A program made the translations under genes and the position numbers. A stretch of DNA of 64,000 nt from Noviluteimonas gilva (GTDB lineage Bacteria > Pseudomonadota > Gammaproteobacteria > Xanthomonadales > Xanthomonadaceae), in NCBI RefSeq assembly GCF_009740395.1, contig NZ_WOXT01000001.1:616464-680463 (forward strand). The letters are read 5' to 3'. Shown piece by piece: positions 47,112 through 58,739 of this stretch; positions within the stretch are counted from its first letter, which is position 1, and every line of letters begins with the position of its first letter. The notes beneath the pieces are model-generated. The model did not search any database. It saw only the letters and a program-made list of their open reading frames with translations, and was not told the DNA's origin.

Positions 47112-48128
47112 TCAGCCGCCGGGGCGGAAGTTGATCGTGCGCGTCGTGGTGACCGGCGCATCGATCGGCGCGAACTTCCACTTCTTCACCGCAGCCAGCG
47201 CTTCGCGATCGAAGACGCGCGGCGGGTTGGCGTCGACGACGCGCGCGGCGGTGACCGTGCCGTCGGTGCCGACGGTGATCTCCATGCGGACTTCGCCGCT
47301 CTGGTTGCGACGCGCGGCTTCGGCGGGGTAACGCGGAGCCGGCGTCGACAGCGCGCGCAGGCCACCGGCGGAGGCCGCGGCGGACGCGGTCTGCGTCGGA
47401 GCCTGTGCCGGTGCGCTGGCGGCGGCTGCCTTCTGCTGCGCTTCACGCGCGGCGGCGGCTTCGCGATCGGCGGCGGCCTTCTTCTCGGCTTCGGCTTGCG
47501 CGGCCTGCTGGGCGGCGAGCTGCTGGGCAGCCTGCTGCTGCGCGGCCTGCTGCTGGGCGAGGCGGGTCTTCTCGAGTTCGACCTGGCGCTTGGCGTCTTC
47601 CTCGGTCTTGACCTTGTCCTGCTCGGCGCGCGTGGCGACGGCCTGCTGCTGCTGGGCGATGGTCTGCTTCAGGCGCGGCAGGGCCGGCGCGGTGGCGTCG
47701 GTCTTTTCCATCAGCGCGTAGAGGCGCTGGGATTCGGCGAAGTCTTCGCGCTGGATGCTCTGCTCGGTCGCGATGAGCGCGTAGGGCATCAGGTCGGTCA
47801 GCGCGCTGGCCACCGCCGGATCGCTCGGGGCCTTGTCGCGCAGCGCGAGGTAGTACTCCATCGCGTTGTTGCCGGCCGGCGCGTACAGACGCTGTTCGCG
47901 GAGCGCGGCGCTGGCCGATTCACGCAGCTGGTCGGCGCTCATCGCGGCGACGGCTTCGGAAACGGCGACGACCGGCTTCGCGGCGGCGGCCGCGGTGGCG
48001 GTGGTGGCGGTGCCCGCGGTCGTGGGACCCTCGGACTTGTTGCAGGCGGCGAGGGCGACGCCCATCGCGACCAGCACGAAAAGATGCATCCGCGTCACGC
48101 GCGGCTGCGGCTTGGAACTTGCGTACAT
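47112..48128 (-). CDS. TonB C-terminal domain protein with a lipobox
   Basis: 338 aa. The C-terminal domain (about 250-338, YPAEAARRNQSGEVRMEITVGTDGTVTAARVVDANPPRVFDREALAAVKKWKF) is the TonB-type domain that contacts outer-membrane transporters. Unlike TonB, the N-terminus is MHLFVLVAMGVALAACNKSE, a lipoprotein signal with lipobox LAAC instead of a plain anchor helix. The middle has a TPR-like region and a long Gln/Ala-rich coiled coil (about 140-240) reminiscent of TolA. ATG 48128. Convergent with natB. Also annotated as 'energy transducer TonB' in relatives. Confidence 0.82.
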   Translation of the reverse strand: MYASSKPQPRVTRMHLFVLVAMGVALAACNKSEGPTTAGTATTATAAAAAKPVVAVSEAVAAMSADQLRESASAALREQRLYAPAGNNAMEYYLALRDKAPSDPAVASALTDLMPYALIATEQSIQREDFAESQRLYALMEKTDATAPALPRLKQTIAQQQQAVATRAEQDKVKTEEDAKRQVELEKTRLAQQQAAQQQAAQQLAAQQAAQAEAEKKAAADREAAAAREAQQKAAAASAPAQAPTQTASAAASAGGLRALSTPAPRYPAEAARRNQSGEVRMEITVGTDGTVTAARVVDANPPRVFDREALAAVKKWKFAPIDAPVTTTRTINFRPGG

Positions 48129-48245
48129 AACGGAACCACTCCCCTGGTTGTGCCCCCTGGCGGGCACGTGTGCTAAGGACGCGACAGAGGCGGGCTTTTG
48201 TCAAGGTCCCGTGACGGAAATCGCACGCTTAACAGGCCATCGGCC

Positions 48246-49586
48246 TCATTTGCCGATGCAGAAGCTGCTGAAGATGTGGCCGAGCAGGGCATCGGGCGCC
48301 ACGCGCCCGGTGATCTCGCCGAGGGCGTCGTGGGCGGCGCGAAGGGATTCGGCGGCCAGGTCGAGGGCTTCGTGGGCGAGCTGGCCGCGGGCCGCGTCCA
48401 CGTGGAGCGAGGCGCGGTCGAGGGCATCGACGTGGCGGGCGCGCGCGGTGAAGGTGCCTTCGGCGGCATCCGCGGCATCGGCGCCGGAGAGGTGGCGCAG
48501 GCGCGCGTGCAGCGCATCGAGGCCATGCCCCGTGCGGGCAGAGACCAGGACGGTGTCGTCGGCGTTGTCGATCGCGGTGTCGAGCAGGTCGGCCTTGTTG
48601 TGGATCCACAGGCGCTGCGGGACATCGGCGATCGCGTCGGCGACGGCGGCGCGGCCCGCGTCGGGGTCGCGCGCATCGAGGACGACGATAGCCAGGTCCG
48701 CGCGACGCAACTCCTCGCGCGCACGGCGCATGCCTTCGCGCTCGATCGCGTCGCCGCCTTCGCGCAGGCCCGCGGTGTCGACGAGGGTGAGTTCGGCGCC
48801 GTCGAGGCGGACGGTTTCATGCAACAGATCGCGCGTGGTGCCGGCGATGTCGGTGACGATCGCGCGGTCGCTGCCGGCCAGTGCGTTGAGCAGCGAACTC
48901 TTGCCGGCATTCGGCGGGCCGACGATCACCGCATGCAATCCATCGCGCAACTTGCGGCCGCGTTCGGCGTCGGTGAGCAGTTGCGCGATTTGCGCGGCGG
49001 CGCGTTCGAGGCCCGCGCGCACTTGTTCGCCGCCGAGCGTGTCGAGCGATTCGTCGGCGAAGTCGATCGCTGCTTCGACATGCACGCGCAGATGGAGCAG
49101 TTCGGTGGCGACGGCATCGACGCGTTCGGAGAACACGCCATCGAGTGCGCGGCGCGCGGCGCGTGCGGCGCGCGTGTCGGCGGCGGCGATCAGGTCGGCG
49201 ACGGCTTCGGCTTGCGCGAGATCAAGCTTGCCGTTGAGAAACGCGCGTTCGGAGAATTCGCCGGGGCGTGCGTCGCGCGCACCAAGCGCACGGCACGCAG
49301 CAACGATGCTCTGCAGGACGACCGGGCTGCCGTGCGCCTGCAGTTCGACGACGTGTTCACCGGTGAAGCTCGCCGGCGCGGCGAAGTACAAGGCGATGCC
49401 GTCGTCGAGCAGTTCATCGTTCGCGCGGATGCGCACGTAATGCGCGTGGCGCGGCACGAGTGCGCAAGCACTCAAGGTTTCCGCGATCGCCCGGCTACGT
49501 GGGCCCGACAACCGCACCATCCCGACGCCACCGGCACCGGGCGCGGTGGCGATGGCGACGATGGTGTCGGTGTCGTCGGCGGTCAC
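48246..49586 (-). CDS. mnmE: MnmE (TrmE), tRNA modification GTPase
   Basis: 446 aa. MnmE with MnmG makes the cmnm5U modification at tRNA wobble uridines. N-terminal formyl-THF-binding-like domain ([32 protein letters not shown]), G domain with G1 [22 protein letters not shown] and NKAD, and the C-terminal motif CIGK that is absolutely conserved. GTG start 49586 overlaps the yidC stop (GTGA). mnmG is not here. Confidence 0.95.
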   Translation of the reverse strand: MTADDTDTIVAIATAPGAGGVGMVRLSGPRSRAIAETLSACALVPRHAHYVRIRANDELLDDGIALYFAAPASFTGEHVVELQAHGSPVVLQSIVAACRALGARDARPGEFSERAFLNGKLDLAQAEAVADLIAAADTRAARAARRALDGVFSERVDAVATELLHLRVHVEAAIDFADESLDTLGGEQVRAGLERAAAQIAQLLTDAERGRKLRDGLHAVIVGPPNAGKSSLLNALAGSDRAIVTDIAGTTRDLLHETVRLDGAELTLVDTAGLREGGDAIEREGMRRAREELRRADLAIVVLDARDPDAGRAAVADAIADVPQRLWIHNKADLLDTAIDNADDTVLVSARTGHGLDALHARLRHLSGADAADAAEGTFTARARHVDALDRASLHVDAARGQLAHEALDLAAESLRAAHDALGEITGRVAPDALLGHIFSSFCIGK

Positions 49587-51298
49587 GCCTTCGCGGGTTC
49601 CGTTTCGCCGTAGCGCTTGAGCATCGACCACTGCTGGAGCAGGCCGAGCGCGCCGTTGGTGACCCAGTACAACACCAGGCCGGCGGGGAAGAAGATCATC
49701 GTCACGCCGATCACCAGCGGCATGAGCTGCATCATCTTCTGCTGCGTGGGTTCCATGCCGGCCATCGGCGTCAGGCGCTGGGTGGCCCACATGATCGCGA
49801 CGTTGATGATCGGCAGGATGAAGTAGGGATCGCGCGCGGAGAGGTTGTCGATCCACAACGCCCACGGTGCGTGGCGCAGTTCGACCGACTCCGACAGCAT
49901 CCAGTAGAGCGCGAGGAAGATCGGCATCTGGATCAGCAGCGGCAAGCAGCCCGCGGCCGGATTGACCTTCTCCTTCTTGTACAACTCCATCGTCGCCATC
50001 TGCAGCTTCTGGCGGTCGTCGCCGTAGCGTTCCTTCAGCTGCTGCATGCGCGGCTGCAGCTTGCGCATCTTCGCCATCGACTGGAATTGCTTCGCGGCGA
50101 TCGGATACAGCAGCAAGCGGATCAGGATCACCAGGCCGATGATCGACCAGCCCCAGTTACCGACGACCGAGTGGATCGCCGAGAGCACGACGAACAGCCA
50201 GCCCGCGATCGTGGCCATGATCGAGAAGCGCGAGAAGTCCACCGCGCGCGTCAGGCCCGGCACGTTCTGCGCTTCGATCGCGGCCACGAGCTTGGGACCG
50301 ACCCAAAGGCGCGCATTCGTCTCGGCCTTCTGGCCCGGCGCAACGTCGACGCGGGGGCCGAACGCACGCGCGACATAACGCGTGACGCCGCCATCCTGCG
50401 TGGTGCTGAGCGTGAACGTCGACTTGTCCTGTTCGCCCGGGATCCACGCGGCGAAGAAGTAATGCTGCAGCAGCGCGATCCAGCCGCCGGTCGCATCCTT
50501 GTCGAGCGTGCCGTCGTCGACGAAGTCGTCGTACTTGCGTCGCTCGTACTTGTCGTTCGGCGTGTACCAGGCGGCGCCGTGGAACGCGAACGCTTCGGGA
50601 TTGGTGTAACCGGTCTTCTGCGGCGGCGGGTTGCGCACCAACTGGCGATAGACGTAGCCCTGCCAGTTCGCGCTGCCCTGGTTGACGACTTCGTCGCGCA
50701 CGCCGATCGCGTAACCGCCGCGCGGGAACGTGTAGGTGCGGCGGATGGTCACGCCGTTCGCGCCGGTCCAGATGAAGGGGACCTCGACCGAGTCCTGCCC
50801 CGCGGCGAGCGTCACCTTGCGCGCGCCACCTTCGGGGAGGAAGTTGGCGAGATGGTCGGGCGCAGCGCCCGTGCTGCTGACCCAACCGCTCTGCGCTTCG
50901 TAGAAGCCGGCGGGCGTGGGATCGAAGAGCGCCACGTTGCCGGTGTCGTTGGACTTGGCTTCGTTCGGGAACTTCAACAGTTCGGCGTTGCGCACACTGC
51001 CGCCGTCCAGCGTGATGCGCAGCGTGTCGGTGGTGACGACGACGGCGTTGTCCGCCTGCGCGGTCTTCGTGGTCGACGAAGACGGCACGCCCGCCTGCAC
51101 GGGCGCTGCGGGAACGCCGGCCGCGGCCGCCGTCGGCGCGCTCGGCACGGCACCGGGAACGGCGCCGTTGCTCGACGCGGTTTGCGTCGCCACCGGCGGC
51201 GCCTGGAGCGCGGCCGTCTTTTCCTTGTTCCACTCCATCCAGAGCAGCGTCGCCACCAGAAGCCAGGCGATGAGGAGGAAGACGCGGGTCTGATTCAT
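49583..51298 (-). CDS. yidC: YidC, membrane protein insertase
   Basis: 571 aa. YidC inserts proteins into the inner membrane. N-terminal TM ([17 protein letters not shown]), an Ala/Pro/Thr-rich linker, the large periplasmic beta-supersandwich domain (about 80-340) and the five-helix insertase core with [65 protein letters not shown] 51298. It follows rnpA by 55 nt with no yidD gene between them. Confidence 0.95.
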   Translation of the reverse strand: MNQTRVFLLIAWLLVATLLWMEWNKEKTAALQAPPVATQTASSNGAVPGAVPSAPTAAAAGVPAAPVQAGVPSSSTTKTAQADNAVVVTTDTLRITLDGGSVRNAELLKFPNEAKSNDTGNVALFDPTPAGFYEAQSGWVSSTGAAPDHLANFLPEGGARKVTLAAGQDSVEVPFIWTGANGVTIRRTYTFPRGGYAIGVRDEVVNQGSANWQGYVYRQLVRNPPPQKTGYTNPEAFAFHGAAWYTPNDKYERRKYDDFVDDGTLDKDATGGWIALLQHYFFAAWIPGEQDKSTFTLSTTQDGGVTRYVARAFGPRVDVAPGQKAETNARLWVGPKLVAAIEAQNVPGLTRAVDFSRFSIMATIAGWLFVVLSAIHSVVGNWGWSIIGLVILIRLLLYPIAAKQFQSMAKMRKLQPRMQQLKERYGDDRQKLQMATMELYKKEKVNPAAGCLPLLIQMPIFLALYWMLSESVELRHAPWALWIDNLSARDPYFILPIINVAIMWATQRLTPMAGMEPTQQKMMQLMPLVIGVTMIFFPAGLVLYWVTNGALGLLQQWSMLKRYGETEPAKA

Positions 51299-51353
51299 TC
51301 GGAATGGCTCGGGCGGCAGGACGCGCGCGGCAACAAATGCAGCGCGCGAAAGA

Positions 51354-51761
51354 TCAAGGGGATGGGGGCGGATCGCCCGGCAGGCAAGCGGCGGGCATTG
51401 TGCCGCCCACGGACGGAGGCGGCAACGCGCCCGCGCGGCGGAAGAGCGAAGTCATGGCGACGCGCAGGGCGTTCCCGTCGCTTTCACGCGCGGCGGCGCG
51501 CAACACCAGCACGTAATCGCCATCGGCGAGCAGGAGGCGAAGCGTGCGGAATTCAGCGCGAAGCACGCGCTTGATGCGGTTGCGACCGACGGCGCGCGGA
51601 TCGACTTTGCGCGACACGGCAAGCCCCAGGCGTGCGGGCTTGTCGCCGCGCAGCCAGTGCAGGCTCATCAGGGGATCTGCGTTGCGTCGACCCTCGGCGA
51701 ACACACGATCGAACTCGGCCCGCTGACGGACGCGGGCACTGCGGGGCAGGCCGGCATCCAT
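51354..51761 (-). CDS. rnpA: RnpA, ribonuclease P protein component
   Basis: 135 aa. Basic protein that helps RNase P RNA process tRNA 5' ends. The motif [29 protein letters not shown] is the RNR signature. ATG 51761 gives [26 protein letters not shown]. The C-terminus has an extra Pro/Gly-rich tail (about 115-135) beyond the core. It lies 80 nt downstream of rpmH, as usual. Confidence 0.94.
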   Translation of the reverse strand: MDAGLPRSARVRQRAEFDRVFAEGRRNADPLMSLHWLRGDKPARLGLAVSRKVDPRAVGRNRIKRVLRAEFRTLRLLLADGDYVLVLRAAARESDGNALRVAMTSLFRRAGALPPPSVGGTMPAACLPGDPPPSP

Positions 51762-51841
51762 GGGGTCGGTAATCGCGTGATCGGTTGTCGCGAGGTCTGG
51801 CGTTGCCGCCAAGTCCGGCACGGCCACGAAGGCCGCGCGGG

Positions 51842-51982
51842 TCAGACCGTCAGGCGACGACGGCCCTTGGCGCGACGACGGGCGAGGACCTTGCGGCCGT
51901 CGGCGGTCTTCATGCGGGCACGGAAGCCGTGGTCGCGCTTGCGCTTCAGGTTGCTGGGCTGGTAGGTGCGCTTGGTGGCCAT
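51842..51982 (-). CDS. rpmH: RpmH, 50S ribosomal protein L34
   Basis: 46 aa, sequence [20 protein letters not shown] then [26 protein letters not shown], the complete L34 protein of the large ribosomal subunit. ATG 51982, TGA at 51842-51844. The promoter is visible upstream at 52022-52051, and dnaA is divergent. Too short to stand out in an ORF list but certain by sequence. Confidence 0.97.
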   Translation of the reverse strand: MATKRTYQPSNLKRKRDHGFRARMKTADGRKVLARRRAKGRRRLTV

Positions 51983-52021
51983 GGTGCGGCTCGCGTGCGG
52001 TTTTTGCGGACAAGACCCGAA

Positions 52022-52051
52022 AGTCTAGCGGGCAGATGCCTGCTCGGTCAA
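52022..52051 (-). promoter_or_regulatory. rpmH promoter
   Basis: On the minus strand TTGACC (52046-52051) is followed after 18 nt by TAGACT (52022-52027), about 40 nt before the rpmH ATG. This is a good sigma-70 match for this high-GC context. Confidence 0.6.
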
Positions 52052-52088
52052 CTCAAACTGGTATTGCGAACAGGGGGTCCGGTTTCCG

Positions 52089-52117
52089 TTGGCGCATCCG
52101 GGTGCCGGTGGTAGTCT
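52089..52117 (+). promoter_or_regulatory. dnaA promoter
   Basis: TTGGCG (52089-52094), 17-nt spacer, TAGTCT (52112-52117). The DnaA box at 52131 lies just downstream of the expected start site, consistent with DnaA autorepression. Confidence 0.45.
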
Positions 52118-52130
52118 GCCTTTCTCCCAC

Positions 52131-52139
52131 TTATCCACA
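52131..52139 (+). promoter_or_regulatory. DnaA box upstream of dnaA
   Basis: Perfect TTATCCACA in the rpmH-dnaA gap, 60 nt before the dnaA ATG. Confidence 0.85.
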
Positions 52140-52198
52140 GCATCTTGCGGGCTCGCCCCCGCTCGCGTGCTGGTTGTCGACGGACACCGCAAAGCACG

Positions 52199-53518
52199 AT
52201 GGAAGCCTGGCCCCGCTGTCTCGAGCGCCTCGAAGCCGAATATCCGGCCGAAGACGTCCATACCTGGCTCAAGCCCTTGCAGGCCCGCCTCCACGACGAT
52301 GGCCTGGTGCTCTACGCGCCCAACGCCTTCGTGATGGAAGAAGTGCGCGCGCGCTATCTGGAACGCATTCGCGAATTGGTGGCGCATTACGCCGGCAATG
52401 CAGACGTGAGCCTGGAAATCGGATCGATGCGTCGGGATCCGCCGCCGTCGTCCGCAAGCACCGCGCCCGTGCGCAGCGCGCCGGTCGAACCGTTCCAGGG
52501 CAACCTCGACACGCATTACACGTTCGACAATTTCGTCGAAGGCCGCAGTAACCAGCTGGGTCGCGCCGCTGCTTGGCAAGCCGCACTCAAGCCCGGTGAT
52601 CGCGGGCACAACCCGTTGCTGCTTTATGGCAGCACGGGTCTGGGCAAGACGCACCTGATGTTCGCCGCCGGCAATGCGATGCGCGCGGCCAATCCCGCGA
52701 TGCGGGTGATGTACCTGCGCAGCGAGCAGTTCTTCAGCGCGATGATGAAAGCGCTGCAGGACAAGGCGATGGATGCGTTCAAGCGACAGTTCCAGCAAGT
52801 CGACGCGCTGCTGATCGACGACATCCAGTTTTTCGCCGGCAAGGACCGCACGCAGGAGGAGTTCTTCCACACCTTCAACGCGCTGTTCGACGGCAAGCAG
52901 CAGATCATCCTGACGTGCGATCGCTATCCGCGCGAAGTCGAAGGCCTCGAGCCGCGGCTGAAATCGCGCCTGGCGTGGGGACTGTCGGTGGCCATCGAGC
53001 CGCCGGATTTCGAAACGCGCGCGCAGATCGTGCTGTCGAAGGCGCGCGAGCGCGGGGCCAACCTGCCCGAGGACGTCGCGTTCCTGATCGCCAAGAAGAT
53101 GCGGTCGAACGTGCGCGACCTGGAGGGTGCGCTCAACACGCTTTCGGCGCGCGCCAACTTCACCGGCCGGGCGATCACGTCGGAGTTCGCGCAGGAGACG
53201 CTGCGCGATCTGTTGCGCGCGCAGCAGCAGGCGATCGGCATCCCCAACATCCAGAAGACCGTGGCAGACTACTACGGCCTGCAGATCAAGGATTTGTTGT
53301 CGAAACGGCGGACGCGTTCGCTGGCCCGCCCGCGCCAGGTGGCAATGGCGCTGGCCAAGGAGCTGACCGAACACAGCCTGCCCGAGATCGGCGACGCGTT
53401 CGCCGGTCGCGACCACACGACCGTGCTGCACGCCTGCCGCCAGATCAAGGGGCTGATGGAGACCGACGGCAAGCTGCGGGAAGACTGGGACAAGCTGATC
53501 CGCAAACTCAGTGAATGA
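52199..53518 (+). CDS. dnaA: DnaA, chromosomal replication initiator
   Basis: 439 aa. Binds DnaA boxes and opens oriC. Domain I (1-80, [29 protein letters not shown]), a short linker, AAA+ domain III with Walker A GSTGLGKT (144-151) and Walker [10 protein letters not shown], and domain IV with the signature [17 protein letters not shown] 52199 is chosen; the frame is open 54 nt further up but lacks the conserved start. The domain II linker is shorter than in E. coli. Confidence 0.97.
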   Translation: MEAWPRCLERLEAEYPAEDVHTWLKPLQARLHDDGLVLYAPNAFVMEEVRARYLERIRELVAHYAGNADVSLEIGSMRRDPPPSSASTAPVRSAPVEPFQGNLDTHYTFDNFVEGRSNQLGRAAAWQAALKPGDRGHNPLLLYGSTGLGKTHLMFAAGNAMRAANPAMRVMYLRSEQFFSAMMKALQDKAMDAFKRQFQQVDALLIDDIQFFAGKDRTQEEFFHTFNALFDGKQQIILTCDRYPREVEGLEPRLKSRLAWGLSVAIEPPDFETRAQIVLSKARERGANLPEDVAFLIAKKMRSNVRDLEGALNTLSARANFTGRAITSEFAQETLRDLLRAQQQAIGIPNIQKTVADYYGLQIKDLLSKRRTRSLARPRQVAMALAKELTEHSLPEIGDAFAGRDHTTVLHACRQIKGLMETDGKLREDWDKLIRKLSE

Positions 53519-53744
53519 ATGCGGGGAAAGCTGTGGATAAGACCTCACCCCACCAGGGGGTGGAATATTTATCCACAAGTTGCCCCGGGGCCGCAGCCCG
53601 GTTTGTACACGCTTTGCTCATGTCGATAAACGTTTCAGAATCAACACGTTAAGCCCGCAATACCCAGATTTTCGCGACACCAAGCACCACCACTCTTTTG
53701 ATTTATCCATCCTTCCAGAGCTTGGACCCGGGGAACCTGACCGC
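53519..53744. other. Candidate oriC in the dnaA-dnaN gap
   Basis: 226 nt without a gene. Perfect DnaA boxes: TGTGGATAA on the reverse at 53532-53540 and TTATCCACA at 53569-53577. Near-matches: TGTCGATAA at 53621-53629 and TTATCCATC at 53703-53711. The stretch 53630-53715 is clearly richer in A and T than the surroundings and could be the unwinding element. With a further box upstream of dnaA, both gaps may make up the origin; the exact start cannot be read from sequence alone. It must also hold the dnaN promoter. Confidence 0.6.
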
Positions 53745-54845
53745 ATGCGTTTCAGCCTGCAACGCGAAGTCTTCCTGAAGCCGTTGGCGCAAGTCGTCAA
53801 TGTCGTAGAACGCCGGCAGACCCTCCCGGTTCTCGCCAACCTGCTGGTGCAGGTGCGCGCAGGGCAGCTCTCGCTGACCGGCACGGACCTGGAAGTGGAG
53901 ATGGTCGCCCGCCATTCCGTCGACGACGCGCAGGACGGCGAGACCACGATCCCGGCCCGCAAGCTGTTCGAAATCGTGCGTGCCCTGCCCGACGGCAGCA
54001 AGGTCACCGTCTCGCAGTCGGGCGACAAGGTCACGGTCTCGGCCGGCCGCAGTCGCTTCACCTTGGCGAGCCTGCCGGCCAACGACTTCCCGTCGGTCGA
54101 CGAGGTCGAAGCCACCGAGCGCGTTCGCGTGCCGGAAGCGGGCCTGAAGGAACTGATCGAGCGCACCGCGTTCGCGATGGCGCAGCAGGACGTGCGGTAT
54201 TACCTCAACGGCTTGCTGTTCGATCTGCGCGACAAGACGCTGCGGTGCGTGGCCACCGACGGCCATCGCCTGGCACTGTGCGAAGCGCCGTTGGACGGCA
54301 GCGCGCAGGCCAAGCGCCAGATCATCGTGCCGCGCAAGGGCGTGCAGGAGCTGCAACGCTTGCTCGAAGGCGGCGATCGCGAGCTCGAGCTCGAAGTCGG
54401 CCGCAACCACATCCGCGTCAAGCGCGACGATGTGACCTTCACCAGCAAGCTCATCGACGGGCGTTTCCCGGATTACGAGGCCGTGATTCCGATCGGCGCC
54501 GACCGCGAGGTCAAGGTCGACCGCGAAGTCCTGCGCGCCGCCCTGCAGCGCGCGGCGATCCTGTCGAACGAGAAGTACCGCGGCGTTCGCGTCGAGGTGT
54601 CGCCGGGCCAGTTGCGCATCAACGCGCACAACCCGGAGCAGGAAGAGGCGCAGGAAGAGATCGAAGCCGATACCCGCGTGGACGGCCTGGCAATCGGCTT
54701 CAACGTGAACTACCTGCTGGACGCCCTCTCCGCCCTGCGCGACGAGCACGTCATCCTCCAACTGCGCGATGCCAATTCCTCCGCGCTCGTTCGCGAGGCC
54801 GGCAGCGAGAAGTGCCGCCACGTGGTGATGCCGCTCCGCCTGTGA
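53745..54845 (+). CDS. dnaN: DnaN, DNA polymerase III beta sliding clamp
   Basis: 366 aa clamp that holds the replicative polymerase on DNA. MRFSLQREVFLKPLAQVVNVVERRQTLPVLANLLVQ, LTGTDLEVEMVA, ATDGHRLALCEAPLDG and the C-terminal VVMPLRL (clamp binding pocket) are all typical. ATG 53745 is chosen; the upstream frame runs through the origin region and is not coding. Followed by a hairpin and a parS-like site. Confidence 0.97.
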   Translation: MRFSLQREVFLKPLAQVVNVVERRQTLPVLANLLVQVRAGQLSLTGTDLEVEMVARHSVDDAQDGETTIPARKLFEIVRALPDGSKVTVSQSGDKVTVSAGRSRFTLASLPANDFPSVDEVEATERVRVPEAGLKELIERTAFAMAQQDVRYYLNGLLFDLRDKTLRCVATDGHRLALCEAPLDGSAQAKRQIIVPRKGVQELQRLLEGGDRELELEVGRNHIRVKRDDVTFTSKLIDGRFPDYEAVIPIGADREVKVDREVLRAALQRAAILSNEKYRGVRVEVSPGQLRINAHNPEQEEAQEEIEADTRVDGLAIGFNVNYLLDALSALRDEHVILQLRDANSSALVREAGSEKCRHVVMPLRL

Positions 54846-54854
54846 CCGATCGCC

Positions 54855-54870
54855 GGTTCCACGTGGAACG
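54855..54870. promoter_or_regulatory. parS-like ParB-binding site 1
   Basis: GGTTCCACGTGGAACG: a perfect 14-bp palindrome GTTCCACGTGGAAC, matching the core of ParB binding sites (parS) known from Pseudomonas. It lies just after dnaN and near the origin, where centromere sites are expected. parA/parB are not in the window. Confidence 0.75.
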
Positions 54871-54876
54871 CATGGG

Positions 54877-54900
54877 AACGCCCGGCCTGGTCCGGGCGTT
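54877..54900 (+). terminator. Hairpin between dnaN and recF
   Basis: Stem AACGCCCGG/CCGGGCGTT with loop CCTGGT. It is followed by CTGCTTTG, a poor T-run, so it may attenuate rather than end transcription into recF. Confidence 0.45.
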
Positions 54901-54918
54901 CTGCTTTGAGGTTGGCTG

Positions 54919-56013
54919 ATGCGGATCACCCGGCTCGATATTTCGGGTTTGCGGCGGTTCGACGCCGTCTCGCTGGCGCCCGGCCCTTCGCTGAACCTGC
55001 TGACGGGCGATAACGGCGCCGGCAAGACCTCGGTTCTCGAAGCCATGCACCTGATGGCCTACGGACGCAGCTTCCGGGGTCGCGTACGCGATGGGCTGAT
55101 TCGCCAGGATGTTCCGGCCCTCGAGATCTTCGTCGAATGGGAGGAAGCCGGCGGCCGCATCCGCAAGGCCGGCCTCCGGCACACGGGCGCGGTGTGGCAG
55201 GGCCGGCTGGATGGCGCCGACGTCACCCAGCTGGGCGAACTCTGCGCTGCGCTGGCCGTCGTCACCTTCGAACCCGGCAGCCACGACCTGGTGACCGGCG
55301 GGGCCGAAAACCGCCGCCGCTTGCTCGATTGGGGCCTGTTCCACGTGGAACCCGACTTCCTGCGCGTCTGGCGGCGCTATGCCCGGGCCCTGAAGCAGCG
55401 GAATGCCCTCCTCAAGGCCGGTGGCCGTACTGCAGAGCTTGATGGCTGGGAACACGAGCTGGCCGAAAGCGGCGAAGCCATCACCCGCAGTCGCGAAACC
55501 TACCTCGCCCAGTGGCAGCCGCGCCTCACAGCCGAAGCCGGGACGCTCGCTCCCGCGCTGGGCATCGAGCAGCTCACGCTCCAGCCCGGCTGGCGGCGCG
55601 ACGAGCTGAATCTCTCCGACGCCCTGCTGCTCGCCCGCCAGCGCGACCTCGCCACGGGTTTCACCAGCGTCGGCCCCCATCGCGCCGACTGGCGCATCGG
55701 ATTCACCGGCATCCCTGGTCGCGATGCCCTCTCCCGCGGCCAGGCGAAGCTCACCGCGCTCGCGCTGCTGCTCTCGCAAGCACGGCTCCACGCAGGCCTC
55801 GCCGGCGAGTGGCCCGTCATCGCGCTCGACGACCTCGCCTCCGAGCTCGATCGCGCCCACCGGGCCCGCGTGGTCGACGATCTGGTCGCCACCGGGGCGC
55901 AGGTCTTCGTGACCGGCACGGACGCCCCTGAGGCCCTGCTGGCGCACACAGGCAGCCTCGTGCACATCCACGTCGAAGAAGGCCGGCTCCGCCCTGAAGG
56001 GCAGGCACGCTGA
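54919..56013 (+). CDS. recF: RecF, DNA gap repair protein
   Basis: 364 aa. SMC-like ATPase that loads RecA at single-strand gaps. Walker A is GDNGAGKTS (about 30-38), signature LSRGQAKLTALALLLSQA (270-290) and Walker B PVIALDDLASELDRAH. ATG 54919. It contains a parS-like site at 55337-55352 within the coding region. Order dnaA-dnaN-recF-gyrB is standard. Confidence 0.96.
   Translation: MRITRLDISGLRRFDAVSLAPGPSLNLLTGDNGAGKTSVLEAMHLMAYGRSFRGRVRDGLIRQDVPALEIFVEWEEAGGRIRKAGLRHTGAVWQGRLDGADVTQLGELCAALAVVTFEPGSHDLVTGGAENRRRLLDWGLFHVEPDFLRVWRRYARALKQRNALLKAGGRTAELDGWEHELAESGEAITRSRETYLAQWQPRLTAEAGTLAPALGIEQLTLQPGWRRDELNLSDALLLARQRDLATGFTSVGPHRADWRIGFTGIPGRDALSRGQAKLTALALLLSQARLHAGLAGEWPVIALDDLASELDRAHRARVVDDLVATGAQVFVTGTDAPEALLAHTGSLVHIHVEEGRLRPEGQAR
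55337..55352. promoter_or_regulatory. parS-like ParB-binding site 2, inside recF
   Basis: TGTTCCACGTGGAACC contains the same perfect 14-bp core and equals one of the parS forms reported for Pseudomonas aeruginosa as I recall. It encodes part of the DWGLFHVEPDF segment of RecF, so the site is embedded in protein-coding sequence. Confidence 0.8.
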
Positions 56014-56068
56014 CGTCCATTCGACGGCCGGCCGCTGCGTGCGTTTGATACACTGCGTGCATCCATAG

Positions 56069-58579
<2,511 letters not shown>

Positions 58580-58605
58580 CGCGCGCGATTTCGCGCAAAT
58601 CGACC

Positions 58606-58632
58606 CTTCGGCGGGCCCAACGCCCGCCGAAG
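58606..58632 (+). terminator. Strong hairpin after gyrB
   Basis: A perfect 11-bp stem CTTCGGCGGGC/GCCCGCCGAAG with loop CCAAC, 26 nt after the gyrB stop. No T-run follows, so it is a terminator-like structure, possibly acting with Rho or protecting the 3' end. Confidence 0.5.
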
Positions 58633-58673
58633 ATGACCGCCGGGCGAACGCCGGGTGTGACGCAGTCGACGGT

Positions 58674-58726
58674 TTGACACCGAATTCAGGACGCCTGTCC
58701 TATACGGTTCGGGAACCTGAATTCGG
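58674..58726 (+). promoter_or_regulatory. Putative promoter with flanking inverted repeat for the M48 metalloprotease
   Basis: A perfect -35 TTGACA lies at 58674-58679. A perfect 11-bp inverted repeat CCGAATTCAGG (58680-58690) and CCTGAATTCGG (58716-58726) brackets the region where the -10 (TCCTAT, 58698-58703, or TATACG, 58701-58706) would lie. The arrangement looks like a repressor site over a promoter 14-65 nt before the gene. Confidence 0.5.
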
Positions 58727-58739
58727 AAAAACGCCACTC

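Noticed and set aside
53580-53744. Longer dnaN starting in the origin region
   Set aside because: The frame is open, but the extra 55 residues do not resemble DnaN and cover DnaA boxes; ATG 53745 gives the normal N-terminus.
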